From contig JAIBJH010000045.1 of assembly GCA_020029455.1 (NCBI GenBank), positions 1 to 24,977 of the forward strand: a stretch of 24,977 bases of DNA, given 5' to 3'. Shown here in pieces: positions 6,449 through 15,202 of the stretch. The notes under the pieces are model-generated. The model had not been told where the DNA came from. It was given only the letters and a program-made list of their open reading frames with translations, and did no database searches. Position numbers and translations under genes: made by a program. The stretch comes from Hyphomicrobiales bacterium. GTDB lineage: Bacteria; Pseudomonadota; Alphaproteobacteria; Rhizobiales; Aestuariivirgaceae. Each line of letters opens with the position of its first letter. Position 1 is the first letter of the stretch.

Positions 6449-8086
6449 ATGCGCGCTGCCGATTTTATCGTTCGCTCCCTCGAGGCTCATGGGATCAAGC
6501 GCATCTACTGCGTGCCGGGGGAGAGTTATCTCGCCCTGCTTGACGCCATCCACGGAAGCAAATCCATTGAGCTGATTGTTTGCCGCCATGAGGGCGGGGC
6601 TGGTTTCATGGCGGCAGCCGAAGCTAAACTCACCGGCAAGCCCAGCGTCGTGTTAGCAAGCCGCGGGCCCGGCGCTACCAATGCCTCCATTGCCATCCAT
6701 ATGGCGGAGCAAGATGCCTTGCCTGTCATCCTCATGCTGGGGCAAGTGGACCGGCAAGAACGCCTACGTGGTGTGTTCCAGGAAATCGACTACACCCAGT
6801 TTTTCGGCAGCTTGGCAAAGGGCGTGTTTGAAATTGCCGAGGGCCGCAAGGTTCCCGAACTCCTACCGCGGGCAGTACACCTTGCCCAGGAAGGAGTGCC
6901 TGGCCCGGTGGTTTTGTCGCTGCCGGAAGACATGCTGAATGACCCGGTTGAAGGTGATCCGGCCATCGTCTTCCCCCTGGCGCGCTATGGGCATCGCAGC
7001 GCGGATGCGGCAGACGTTCAAGCACTCATTGATCAGTCACAGCGCCCGGTGGTGGTTGCTGGCGCCCGTATGCGCAACGATGCTGGCAAGACAGCGCTAC
7101 GGCAGTTCGCTGAGGCGCAGCACATTCCGGTTGCAGTCACCTGGAAGAACCAAGACGTCTTCGACAATGATTCTCCGCTCTATGCGGGCCATCTGGGTTT
7201 CGGCACGCCGCAGAATTTCAGACAGTTGCTGGCGGACGCCGATCTGATCGTCGCGGTGGGCACGCGCCTGGGCGACGTAGCGACGCTGGGCTACACATTC
7301 CCTTCCATTCCCGCACCGGCGCAACGCCTCATTCATGTCTATCCCGACAGCAGGCCATTGGGGCGTGTTTTCAAGACTGATCTTGCCATTGCGGCAGAAC
7401 CCGCCCCCCTGCTCCTCGAGCTGGCGCAGACTCCGCGGGTGGTTTCATCCTCGCGCGAGTCTTGGAACAACAAGATCCAGCAGTTCATGGCGGAGTTCCA
7501 GGCCTTCACGCCGCGCTCCGTCAGTGATGGTGTTGATTTCGGCGAGGTCATCATGGCCTTGACAAAATACGCACCCGCCAACTGCACCGTGACGACGGAT
7601 GCGGGCAATATGTCTACCTGGGTGCATCGCCACTGGAAGATGACGACGAACAACATGTTGATCGGTGGCATCGTGGGGGCCATGGGGCTTGGCGTTCCGG
7701 CTGCGGTTGCGGCTTCCCTTGTGGAGCCTGAACGTATGGCGATCTGCGTTGTCGGTGACGGCGGCATCCTGATGAATGGGCAGGAAATCGCAACAGCGGT
7801 TGCTTATGGGGCAAAGCCCAAGATTGTGCTCTCAGACAACGGCATTTATGGCACCATTCGCACGCACCAGGAGCGGGAATATCCAGGGCGCATATCGGGA
7901 ACCAATCTCAGCAATCCAGACTTCACGGCCTGGGCCAAATCTTTCGGCATCGCCACACACAGGCTTGCGATGGGTAGCAACGTCGAAGAGGTGGTGAAGA
8001 CTTTCCTTGCCGAGCCCGGCGCTGCCCTCTTGCACGTCAAGTCAAGTGCACAGTCGCTCTCCGCATTCGGAATGTTGAAAACTTAA
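6449..8086 (+). CDS. IlvB-like thiamine-diphosphate-dependent enzyme
   Basis: A 545-residue member of the acetolactate synthase / 2-oxoacid decarboxylase superfamily. The three-domain layout is complete. The N-terminal pyrimidine-binding domain carries the catalytic glutamate E48 (CRHEGGAGFMA) and the SRGPGATN motif. A central domain follows. The C-terminal pyrophosphate-binding domain has the GDGG motif from about residue 436, followed some 28 residues later by SDNGIYGT (metal/ThDP binding). It lacks a nearby small regulatory subunit gene, so it is unlikely to be the main biosynthetic acetolactate synthase. Decarboxylase, carboligase or oxoacid-cleaving activity are all possible. It begins 82 bases after the Sel1-like gene, possibly in the same transcript, and its stop interlocks with that of the opposing L,D-transpeptidase (TTAA at 8083-8086). 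Confidence 0.9.
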   Translation: MRAADFIVRSLEAHGIKRIYCVPGESYLALLDAIHGSKSIELIVCRHEGGAGFMAAAEAKLTGKPSVVLASRGPGATNASIAIHMAEQDALPVILMLGQVDRQERLRGVFQEIDYTQFFGSLAKGVFEIAEGRKVPELLPRAVHLAQEGVPGPVVLSLPEDMLNDPVEGDPAIVFPLARYGHRSADAADVQALIDQSQRPVVVAGARMRNDAGKTALRQFAEAQHIPVAVTWKNQDVFDNDSPLYAGHLGFGTPQNFRQLLADADLIVAVGTRLGDVATLGYTFPSIPAPAQRLIHVYPDSRPLGRVFKTDLAIAAEPAPLLLELAQTPRVVSSSRESWNNKIQQFMAEFQAFTPRSVSDGVDFGEVIMALTKYAPANCTVTTDAGNMSTWVHRHWKMTTNNMLIGGIVGAMGLGVPAAVAASLVEPERMAICVVGDGGILMNGQEIATAVAYGAKPKIVLSDNGIYGTIRTHQEREYPGRISGTNLSNPDFTAWAKSFGIATHRLAMGSNVEEVVKTFLAEPGAALLHVKSSAQSLSAFGMLKT

Positions 8087-9678
8087 CTTCCCGCACGTCC
8101 GAAAAGCGCGGCGTAGAGTTTCCTGTCGCGGCCATAGACATCAGAGCGGAACTCGATGCCGTTGTCGGTGGCAAAGGCCGTGGCATAGACGATGTGGATC
8201 GGGATCTTCTGCGGCAGGTTCACTTGCGTTGTACGGTTACCGGCCCACACCGCTTCAATCATCGCCGGACTCATGCCGTTCTTTTCGCCCAGCAACTTGT
8301 AGGCAAGATCGGCTGGCCGCGACAGCCTGATGCAGCCATGGCTGAAAGCGCGCGTGGTGTTGGCAAACTTGTCCTTAGCTGGCGTGTCGTGAAGATAGAT
8401 GTTGTGCTTGTTGGGCAGCATGAATTTGACCCTTCCCAGGGCATTCTTCGGGCCGGGCCGTTGCCTGAAGGTGAAAGGAAACTTTCCAGCGCCATATGCC
8501 GCCCAATTGATGCCGCCCCAGTTGGCGAGCTTGCCATTGGCGAAAACGTCAAAGTCTTCAGCGTATGCGTATGGATTGGCCTTGAGCTTCGGCAGCATTT
8601 CCTTGGTGGCGATGGAATATGGCACAGTCCAGGTCGGATTGAGTTCGACATATTCCAGCTCGTCCGAGAATTCAGGGGTCTGCGTCGCCACGGCGCCCAC
8701 CACCACATTCATCCGCTCTACCGCGTGGTTGTTCTTCACCCATTGCAGTTCGAATGCGGCGATGTTCACGAGGAAATGTTCCTGGCCCAGATTGTCCGGC
8801 ATCCAGCGCCATCTCTCCATGTTGAGGATGATCTGCCTGCGCCGCTCCTCGGGCGATATGTTCATGGCGAAAACAGTCTGCTTGCCGAAAAGCCCCTTGG
8901 CTTCGAGACCATGACGCTGCTGAAATTTCTGCACCGCATCAACCAGCGTCGTGTCATATTTGGGCGAGCCGTTCTCGGGGCCCTCATAGTCTCCGGTAAA
9001 GGCGAGGAGTTCACGCACCTTGCCCATACGGGGATCGCTTTGCCCCGGTTTCAATGAGGCGCCTTGCGGGATCACGGGCCAAGCGACATCCTGTTCGATC
9101 ACCGTTGTATAGGCGCGGAGAATGCGCTTCAGAACCTGGTAGTGATTGTTCCTGGGCTCGAACGAGGCGAGAAACTTTCCGGGATCGCTCTGTTTGCTCA
9201 TATCCGTCAGCACACGCAATGTATCGATCGTCTTGCGGCTTCGGAACAGGTGCGGGTCCACATTCTGTGGCGATACCCTGCCGACCTTCAGATCGGCGGC
9301 ATAAGCAATGAAGAAGGACGAGAAATACAATTCCGCCTTTGCCAAAGCGGCCGCGTCGTCTGCATCGATGCTATCACGCAAGCCCTGAAGTGAACTTGCA
9401 GGGTAGTCGTCGGGATTGAGACCATCGTATTGGGCACGCGAAAGGCGCTGAAGGAAGGCAGTCATGCGGCCGGTATTCGCCCAATAGATTGGGCCGCGGT
9501 TCTTGCCATAATAGGTGTTGAGGGAGGCCCTGACCCGTTCAAGGGGAAGCGGCAGGCGTTGGCTGGACGACAGAATTGCGTTGATCTCGGCCCTGACGTC
9601 GTCAGTCGAAACCGCAGCCTGAGCCGACCCCACGCACGCAAGAAGCACAAAAGCCCATGCCAAACAGACAAATCGCAT
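8083..9678 (-). CDS. L,D-transpeptidase (YcbB/LdtD-like, YkuD domain)
   Basis: A 531-residue periplasmic peptidoglycan cross-linking enzyme forming 3-3 links between stem peptides. In order there is a signal peptide (residues 1 to about 21, ending SAQA), a helical scaffold domain to about 200, and a peptidoglycan-binding type 1 domain at about 205-275 (LVDAVQKFQQRHGLEAKGLFG). The catalytic YkuD domain occupies about 300-500. Its active site HDTPAKDKF...SHGCIRL holds H430 and the nucleophile C449. Length and layout match E. coli YcbB-type enzymes. AGAGGA lies 6 bases before the ATG. It is followed by the convergent ThDP enzyme gene with a 4-base stop overlap. The glutamine synthetase gene lies 54 bases upstream on the same strand. 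Confidence 0.93.
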   Translation of the reverse strand: MRFVCLAWAFVLLACVGSAQAAVSTDDVRAEINAILSSSQRLPLPLERVRASLNTYYGKNRGPIYWANTGRMTAFLQRLSRAQYDGLNPDDYPASSLQGLRDSIDADDAAALAKAELYFSSFFIAYAADLKVGRVSPQNVDPHLFRSRKTIDTLRVLTDMSKQSDPGKFLASFEPRNNHYQVLKRILRAYTTVIEQDVAWPVIPQGASLKPGQSDPRMGKVRELLAFTGDYEGPENGSPKYDTTLVDAVQKFQQRHGLEAKGLFGKQTVFAMNISPEERRRQIILNMERWRWMPDNLGQEHFLVNIAAFELQWVKNNHAVERMNVVVGAVATQTPEFSDELEYVELNPTWTVPYSIATKEMLPKLKANPYAYAEDFDVFANGKLANWGGINWAAYGAGKFPFTFRQRPGPKNALGRVKFMLPNKHNIYLHDTPAKDKFANTTRAFSHGCIRLSRPADLAYKLLGEKNGMSPAMIEAVWAGNRTTQVNLPQKIPIHIVYATAFATDNGIEFRSDVYGRDRKLYAALFGRAGS

Positions 9679-9732
9679 CTATTCCTCTTGCGGTCTCACG
9701 ATAGCAGATTCACGGGCCCAACTTACCGGATG

Positions 9733-11082
9733 TCAGACATTGAGCAAGAGATACTCCCGCTCCCAGGAGCTGATGACCCGGCGGAAATGCTGCATCTCCT
9801 CAAGCTTTACGTCGCGGTAGGCCTCCACGAATTTCTCGCCCAGCACCTGCTTCAGGGGCTTGGTGTAGGTGAGTTTGTCCAGGGCCTCATCAAGGCTGAT
9901 GGGCAAGGTGTGGGCAAAGCGGTAGGCGGAGCCCGTTACGGGCTCGGACGGCTTGATGCGTTCGATCATGCCGAGATAGCCGCATGCGAGTGATGCCGCA
10001 AAGGCAAGATAGGGATTAGCATCGGCGCCGGTAATGCGATTTTCAATGCGTGTGTTGCTCGGATCGGAGGAAGGCACGCGCAAGGGCACCGTGCGGTTGT
10101 CGATGCCCCAATGGACATTGGTCGGCGCATCAGAATCAGGAACCAGCCGGCGATAGGAATTGACGTTTGGCGCGCACAGCGGAAGTGCTGCCGCCAGATA
10201 ACGCTGCAGGCCACCAATATGATTGAGGAACATTTTTGACATCTTGCCCTCGCGACCGGCAAAGATGTTCTTGCCGGTACGGGCGTCAAGCACTGACTGG
10301 TGGATGTGCATGGATGAGCCTGGTTCATTGGCGTGAGGCTTGGCCATGAAGGTGGCATACATGTCGTGCTTCAATGCCGCCTGGCGCACTGTGCGCTTGA
10401 AAAGGAAGACCTGGTCTGCGAGTTCCAACGGATCGCCGTGGTTGAAATTGATCTCAAGCTGGGCCGGCCCGCTTTCGTGTGACAGCGTATCTACATCCAG
10501 TTCCTGCGCCTCGCAAAAATCATAGATGTCCTCGACTACCGGATCGAAGTCATTTGCGGCGTCAATGCCATAGGCCTGGCCACCAGGTTCCTTGCGGCCC
10601 GAGCGCCCGACGGCGGCTTCCAATGGATAGTCAGGATCTATGTTTCGCTTGCAAAGATAGAACTCCAACTCAGGCGCCACGACAGGTTTCCAGCCCTTTT
10701 CCTTGTAGAGCTGCAGCACGCGCTTCAGGACGTGGCGGGGCGATATATCAACTGGCTCGTCATTCAGGTGGAAGGCATCGCAGATCACCTGGGCAGTAGG
10801 CTCCTGATACCACGGCACCATGCGCACCGTGTCGGCATCGGGCTCCATATAAATATCGATGGCGCTGTCGCTGACCGTCTGGGTGTCCTGCACAAAGCGG
10901 CCATTGATGGTTAACGTGAAGATTTCCTCCGGGATGCGCAGACCCCGGTTACGTGAACCTTTCAGGAACTTCTTGGGCGGCAGAATTTTGCCGCGGGCCG
11001 TGCCTGACATGTCGGCGACCAGACACTCGACCTCGCTGATGCGGCGCTGGGATATATAGTCTTCAAATTTTTGCTGGCTCAT
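9733..11082 (-). CDS. Glutamine synthetase family protein, probably gamma-glutamylputrescine synthetase
   Basis: A 449-residue protein of the type I glutamine synthetase fold but of the PuuA-like subgroup, which ligates glutamate to putrescine or another amine using ATP. Visible parts are the N-terminal beta-grasp (VECLVADMSGTARGKILP), the glutamate/metal site (VAPELEFYL and GPAQLEINF), the ATP loop (KPHANEPGSSMHIHQS) and the C-terminal ENRITGADANPYLAFAA. The ATG at 11082 is chosen because GAAGGG lies just upstream and a good promoter match (11108-11136) covers the longest alternative start at 11136. The next gene, divergent, encodes a PuuB-like oxidase, and polyamine genes follow. This supports a polyamine role over ammonia assimilation. 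Substrate is inferred. Confidence 0.88.
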   Translation of the reverse strand: MSQQKFEDYISQRRISEVECLVADMSGTARGKILPPKKFLKGSRNRGLRIPEEIFTLTINGRFVQDTQTVSDSAIDIYMEPDADTVRMVPWYQEPTAQVICDAFHLNDEPVDISPRHVLKRVLQLYKEKGWKPVVAPELEFYLCKRNIDPDYPLEAAVGRSGRKEPGGQAYGIDAANDFDPVVEDIYDFCEAQELDVDTLSHESGPAQLEINFNHGDPLELADQVFLFKRTVRQAALKHDMYATFMAKPHANEPGSSMHIHQSVLDARTGKNIFAGREGKMSKMFLNHIGGLQRYLAAALPLCAPNVNSYRRLVPDSDAPTNVHWGIDNRTVPLRVPSSDPSNTRIENRITGADANPYLAFAASLACGYLGMIERIKPSEPVTGSAYRFAHTLPISLDEALDKLTYTKPLKQVLGEKFVEAYRDVKLEEMQHFRRVISSWEREYLLLNV

Positions 11083-11107
11083 GATGCCCTTCTGGCTTTG
11101 CATTGCC

Positions 11108-11136
11108 AGCATAGCCGGGTTTTCTTGCACTTTCAA
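11108..11136 (-). promoter_or_regulatory. Sigma-70-like promoter for the glutamine synthetase family gene
   Basis: On the minus strand TTGAAA (11131-11136), a 17-base spacer and TATGCT (11108-11113) match the vegetative consensus at five and four of six positions. Transcription would begin near 11101, giving a short leader of about 20 bases before the ATG at 11082. It sits in the 80-base divergent gap shared with the FAD oxidase gene. It is a visual consensus match only. Confidence 0.4.
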
Positions 11137-11162
11137 AAGCGCACGGCTAGCCTCAATTAACC

Positions 11163-12440
11163 ATGCGGAATTCCCTCACCGCCCCCAGCTATTATCAGGC
11201 AACAGCCAACCGCAAGATTTCTTTCCCTCCACTTGAGGGCGACCTTGAGACTGACGTTGCCGTGGTGGGCGCCGGCTATACCGGACTTTCTGCCGCACTC
11301 GAGCTCGCAGAAGCGGGCTACCGCGTTGCGGTGCTGGAAGCGAGCCATGTGGGCGGCGGCGCATCAGGCCGCAATGGTGGCCAAATCTGCACCGGGTTTT
11401 CACCAGGGCAAGCAAGGATCACGGCGCAACTTGGCGCCAGCGATGCGCGTAAATGTTTTGACATTGCGGAAGAGGCCAAGCGGCTGATTGAGCTGCGCAT
11501 CGAGAAATACAAGATCGAGACCGGACTGCAGTGGGGCTATCTGCATTGCGCGGCAAAGCCTTCGCATCTTGAAGGGCTCAGGGCCGGGGCGGATGAACTG
11601 TCAGGCCTTGGCTACGTGGGCTGCAGCATGCTCAGCAAGGCGGAGTTGGAAGAGAGGCTTGGCAGCAAACTATATCACGGTGCCATGCGGGAGGCGCGTG
11701 CCGGCCATTTCCATCCCTTGAACTATTGCCTTGGGCTCGCAAATGCAGCGCGCAAGGCTGGTGCTGCTATTTATGAAGACACGCGGGTCCTTGAAATTGA
11801 TACGGGCAGCAAACCGTGCGTTCGCACTAACAAAGGCAAGGTCACGGCTAAGTTTCTGATCCTGGCGGGCAATGCCTATCTCGGCAAGACCGTGTCCAGA
11901 CTTTATGGACGCGTGATGCCCGTCACCAGTTTCATCGTGACGACGGAGCCATTGGGCGACAACATGGCAAGGTCGCTCATCCGCGACAATGAGGCCGGAG
12001 CCGACAGCAATTTCATTCTCGATTATTTCCGGCGAACCGAAGACAATCGGCTGCTCTTTGGTGGCGCCGCTAACTATTCAACGCTGGAGCCCAGCGACAT
12101 TGGCGCATTCATGAAACGGCGAATGGTGAAAGTGTTTCCGCAATTGAAAGACGTTGGCATCAGCCACACCTGGGGAGGATATATCGCCATTACTTCAAAC
12201 CGGCTTCCCGACTGCGGTGCGCTCTCTCCGACGACATTCTATGCGCATGGCTATTCGGGGCAAGGTGTTGCGCTGGCAGGGATGTATGGAAAGCTGATGG
12301 CCGAGGCCATTCGTGGCACGTCTGAACGGTTTGATCTGCTCTCGCGCATTCGCCACCTGCCCTTCCCCGGTGGACCGATCCGCACGCCGATGCTCGTGGC
12401 TGCAATGCTATTCTATCGGTTGAGAGATGCGTTGAGCTAG
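11163..12440 (+). CDS. FAD-dependent amine oxidase, PuuB-like (gamma-glutamylputrescine oxidase type)
   Basis: A 425-residue flavoprotein of the D-amino-acid oxidase (DAO) fold. The dinucleotide-binding motif VVGAGYTGLSAALELAEAG lies at about residues 34-52. The family stretch GGGASGRNGGQI (about 64-75) is typical of PuuB-type oxidases. The C-terminal FAD/substrate region includes WGGYIAITSNRLPDCG and HGYSGQGVALAGMYGKLMAEA. It would oxidise gamma-glutamylputrescine, made by the divergent glutamine synthetase homologue, to the aldehyde with release of ammonia and hydrogen peroxide. The specific substrate is inferred from context. The gene converges on agmatinase and their stop codons share CTAG (12437-12440). 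Confidence 0.9.
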   Translation: MRNSLTAPSYYQATANRKISFPPLEGDLETDVAVVGAGYTGLSAALELAEAGYRVAVLEASHVGGGASGRNGGQICTGFSPGQARITAQLGASDARKCFDIAEEAKRLIELRIEKYKIETGLQWGYLHCAAKPSHLEGLRAGADELSGLGYVGCSMLSKAELEERLGSKLYHGAMREARAGHFHPLNYCLGLANAARKAGAAIYEDTRVLEIDTGSKPCVRTNKGKVTAKFLILAGNAYLGKTVSRLYGRVMPVTSFIVTTEPLGDNMARSLIRDNEAGADSNFILDYFRRTEDNRLLFGGAANYSTLEPSDIGAFMKRRMVKVFPQLKDVGISHTWGGYIAITSNRLPDCGALSPTTFYAHGYSGQGVALAGMYGKLMAEAIRGTSERFDLLSRIRHLPFPGGPIRTPMLVAAMLFYRLRDALS

Positions 12441-13432
12441 TCAGGCATAGGTGCGGAGCGAGCACCCTTTTGCCAGGCGCGAAGGCAGAGATACTCCATG
12501 ATCAGGGCCGCGGCATTGCCTGAGGTGATCTCCGCATGATCATAGGGTGGCGAGACTTCCACCATATCCATGCCGACAAAGTTCACGTCTGTGAGTTTGC
12601 GAATGACGGATGCCGCCTGATGATAGGTGAGACCGCCTGGAATTGGCGTGCCTGTTCCCGGCGCAATGCCCGGATCAAGGCAATCAATATCGAAGGTGAG
12701 ATAGGCCTTTGACTTGCCCACCTGTTTACAAACGATGTCAGCCAGTTGCCGAGACGTCGAGTCATGTACCTCATCGGCGTAGATGATGCGGAAGCCCATG
12801 GTGGTTTCGCCGACAAAGGTGGTGCGAATACCGATCTGCACGGACTTCTTCGGATCGATAAGGCCCTCGCGCACCGCGTAGCCAAACATGGTGCCGTGAT
12901 CGATGCGTCCGCCATTGTCGATTTCCACATCACGGTGGGCATCGAAATGCACGAGTGCGAGCGGTCCATGTTTCTTGGCATGGGCTTTCAGCAAGGGATA
13001 GGAAATGTAGTGGTCGCCGCCCAGCGTGATCATTTCTGCTCCAGATGAAATGATCTCGGCTGCGTGCTTCTCTAATGTCTCGGGGAAGTTTTCCTTCTTG
13101 CCCCAATCGAAAAAGCAATCGCCATAATCTATGACGGAGAGCGTGTCGAAAGGATCAAAGTTCCAGGGCCAGAAGGGCCCCCATGCATTCTCTGCGGAGG
13201 CATGGCGAATGCCCGCTGGTCCCATGCGCGTGCCCGAGCGATGCGACACTGCTTGATCGAAAGGAACGCCTGTGACAGCAATATCAACGCCTTTGAGCTC
13301 GCGCGTATACTTGCGGCGCATGAAGGACATCGCGCCGGCGTAGGTTGCTTCCCAGTTGGTGCCCTTGAGCTCGATGCGGCGGAAGGCGTCATCGCCGGGC
13401 ACGCGGCCCAGCTTGTCCATTTCGAGTGCCAT
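12437..13432 (-). CDS. speB: Agmatinase
   Basis: A 331-residue ureohydrolase that hydrolyses agmatine to putrescine and urea. All manganese ligands of the family are visible: H141 in GGDHYISY, D164/H166/D168 in HFDAHRD, and D248/D250 in TFDIDCLDPG. The ureohydrolase signature SxGxRxGPxxIR is present as HRSGTRMGPAGIRHAS. The ATG at 13432 has GGAG about 8 bases upstream, and that site overlaps the last codons of the preceding ATPase reading frame. It is the last gene of the importer operon, so making putrescine is coupled to importing it. It could act on a related guanidino compound such as guanidinobutyrate; agmatine is favoured by the polyamine neighbours. Confidence 0.9.
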   Translation of the reverse strand: MALEMDKLGRVPGDDAFRRIELKGTNWEATYAGAMSFMRRKYTRELKGVDIAVTGVPFDQAVSHRSGTRMGPAGIRHASAENAWGPFWPWNFDPFDTLSVIDYGDCFFDWGKKENFPETLEKHAAEIISSGAEMITLGGDHYISYPLLKAHAKKHGPLALVHFDAHRDVEIDNGGRIDHGTMFGYAVREGLIDPKKSVQIGIRTTFVGETTMGFRIIYADEVHDSTSRQLADIVCKQVGKSKAYLTFDIDCLDPGIAPGTGTPIPGGLTYHQAASVIRKLTDVNFVGMDMVEVSPPYDHAEITSGNAAALIMEYLCLRAWQKGARSAPMPD

Positions 13433-13437
13433 CTACC

Positions 13438-14354
13438 CTACTCCGTGAGCAGCAGTGAGTCTGCGGCCTGCCAGCTCACCCAGACTTTTTCACCGGACGC
13501 AATTCCAGCACCGCCCTCGCGGCTGTCATTCTGCACGTTCACTGACACGGATTGACCTGATTTCAAGTCGACAACCACTTCGCTCCAATCGCCATAATAG
13601 GCCACGTCACGGGTTTTCGCCTGAATCTTGATGAGATCAGCGCCTTTGGGTTCCGCCTTGGAAATCTTGAGTTTCTCCGGGCGCACGGCAATGGTGACAT
13701 CACCAGACGCCGCTTTATCGGTGGCCAGATGAACCTTGCCCAGGTCTTTCGCATCGCAGGTGACGCTCTTTCCTTTGCTGCCGACCACCAAGGCATCAAA
13801 GAGATTGATCTTGCCAATGAAGTCGGCAACGAAGCGGGAATGTGGCTGTTCATAAAGCTGCTGTGGCGTTGCCACCTGCTCAATGGCACCCTTGTTCATC
13901 ACCGCAATGCGCGAGGCCATGGAAAGCGCTTCGTCCTGCCGGACATTTGGTCCGGCTTGCGGTCAGCCAGATGGGTGAGCTTCACCATCTCGAGCCCTTC
14001 CTTGACGCGCGCCTGGGTTTCAGCCTCGGGAACGCCGGTCACTCGCAGACCATAGGCCACATTGTCGGCGACCGTCATGTGCGGGAAGACCGCATAGGAT
14101 TGGAATACCATATTGGTGGGCCGCTTGTTCGGCGGCGTGAAGGCCATATCCTCTCCGCCGATGAAAATCTGTCCTTCAGTCGGTGAATCCAGGCCGGAGA
14201 TCATGCGGAGCAATGTGGTCTTGCCGCAACCGGATGGCCCCAGCAGCGCGAAGAATTCATTCTGTTCGATATCGACGGAGACATTGTCGACTGCGGTTAC
14301 ACCGCCGGGATAGCGCCGGGACACGTTGCGGACGGAAACGATTGGCTCTGCCAT
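13438..14354 (-). pseudogene. Putrescine/spermidine ABC importer ATPase, broken by internal deletion
   Basis: Two overlapping frames together make a PotA/PotG-like ATPase. The 5' frame (from the ATG at 14354) has Walker A GPSGCGKTT (residues 39-47) and the Q-loop FQSYAVFPH, and runs to RKPDQMSG (residue 139). It then leaves the family frame at about 13937 and reads a nonsense tail. The 3' frame resumes the family sequence at DEALSMASRIAVMNKG and includes the C-terminal TOBE region to the stop at 13438. Missing are the rest of the LSGGQ signature, Walker B, D-loop and most of the H-loop, about 55-60 residues by comparison with the family, removed out of frame. No functional ATPase can be made from this copy. 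The gene overlaps nothing and lies 2 bases after the permease stop. An assembly error is the alternative. Confidence 0.85.
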
Positions 14355-14356
14355 GA

Positions 14357-15202
14357 TCAGTGACCTGGTTTGTCGGAGGTTTGCATCTTCATGGCCAGCA
14401 CGGTGGCCGCGATGGTGATGACGATGAGAACTGTGGAAGCGGCGTTCACTTCATACTTCACGCCTGTCTTTACCATGGAATAGATCTTGACGGGGAACGT
14501 TACCGTTTCAGGCCCTGCCGTAAAAAAGGTGATGACAAAGTCATCCAGTGACAGTGTGAAAGCCAGAAGCGCACCGGCAACGAGGCCCGGCTGCATGAAA
14601 GGAACCAACACCTTGGTGAAGGTCTGCCATTCACTTGCGCCGAGATCGCGCGAAGCTTCTTCCAACTGCTTGTTGAAGCCAACGAGCCTCGAGCGCACAA
14701 CAATGGCTACGAAGGGGAAGCAGAAGGCGATATGGGCGATGATGATGGTCGACAAGTTGAGCGGCCAGCCCGTTCCTGTGAAAAGCGATGTCATGCCGGT
14801 GGCATTGAAGAACATCAGCATGGCAACGCCCATGCAGATTTCCGGGATGACGATGGGAAGCCCCATGGCCGCCTCATAGGCGGGCTTGAACGGAAACCTG
14901 AAGCGCCAGAGCATCACAGCAACGGTGGTGCCGATAACAGTCGATACCACTGTCGCGATGACGGCAATGCTGAGGGAGTTCACCATGGCATCGAAGATCG
15001 ACTGGTTGTTCCAGGCTTTGGGATAGTTCTCAAAGGTGAAGCCTCGCCACACGCCGCCCCTGTTCTGCTCGTTGAAGGAGAAGGCAACGAGCACGAAGAT
15101 TGGGAGATAGAGAACGAAGAGCGTTGCAAGAAAAAGGCTCTGCAACCAGCGGCGCTTGCCGAATTCCAGAGGGCCCACGCCCGGTCTGAGACGGTCTGCC
15201 AT
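14357..15202 (-). CDS. Polyamine ABC transporter permease (PotI/PotC-like)
   Basis: A 281-residue inner-membrane permease with about six hydrophobic segments. The first is at about residues 21-42 (LFLATLFVLYLPIFVLVAFSF). The EAA loop that contacts the ATPase is visible as EEASRDLGASEWQTFTKV. The start is set at the ATG at 15202, which overlaps the upstream permease stop (ATGA); a longer in-frame extension to 15358 would overlap that gene heavily and is unlikely. The binding protein, partner permease and ATPase genes in order match the PotFGHI arrangement. The ATPase immediately downstream is broken, so this permease may lack its motor. Confidence 0.9.
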   Translation of the reverse strand: MADRLRPGVGPLEFGKRRWLQSLFLATLFVLYLPIFVLVAFSFNEQNRGGVWRGFTFENYPKAWNNQSIFDAMVNSLSIAVIATVVSTVIGTTVAVMLWRFRFPFKPAYEAAMGLPIVIPEICMGVAMLMFFNATGMTSLFTGTGWPLNLSTIIIAHIAFCFPFVAIVVRSRLVGFNKQLEEASRDLGASEWQTFTKVLVPFMQPGLVAGALLAFTLSLDDFVITFFTAGPETVTFPVKIYSMVKTGVKYEVNAASTVLIVITIAATVLAMKMQTSDKPGH

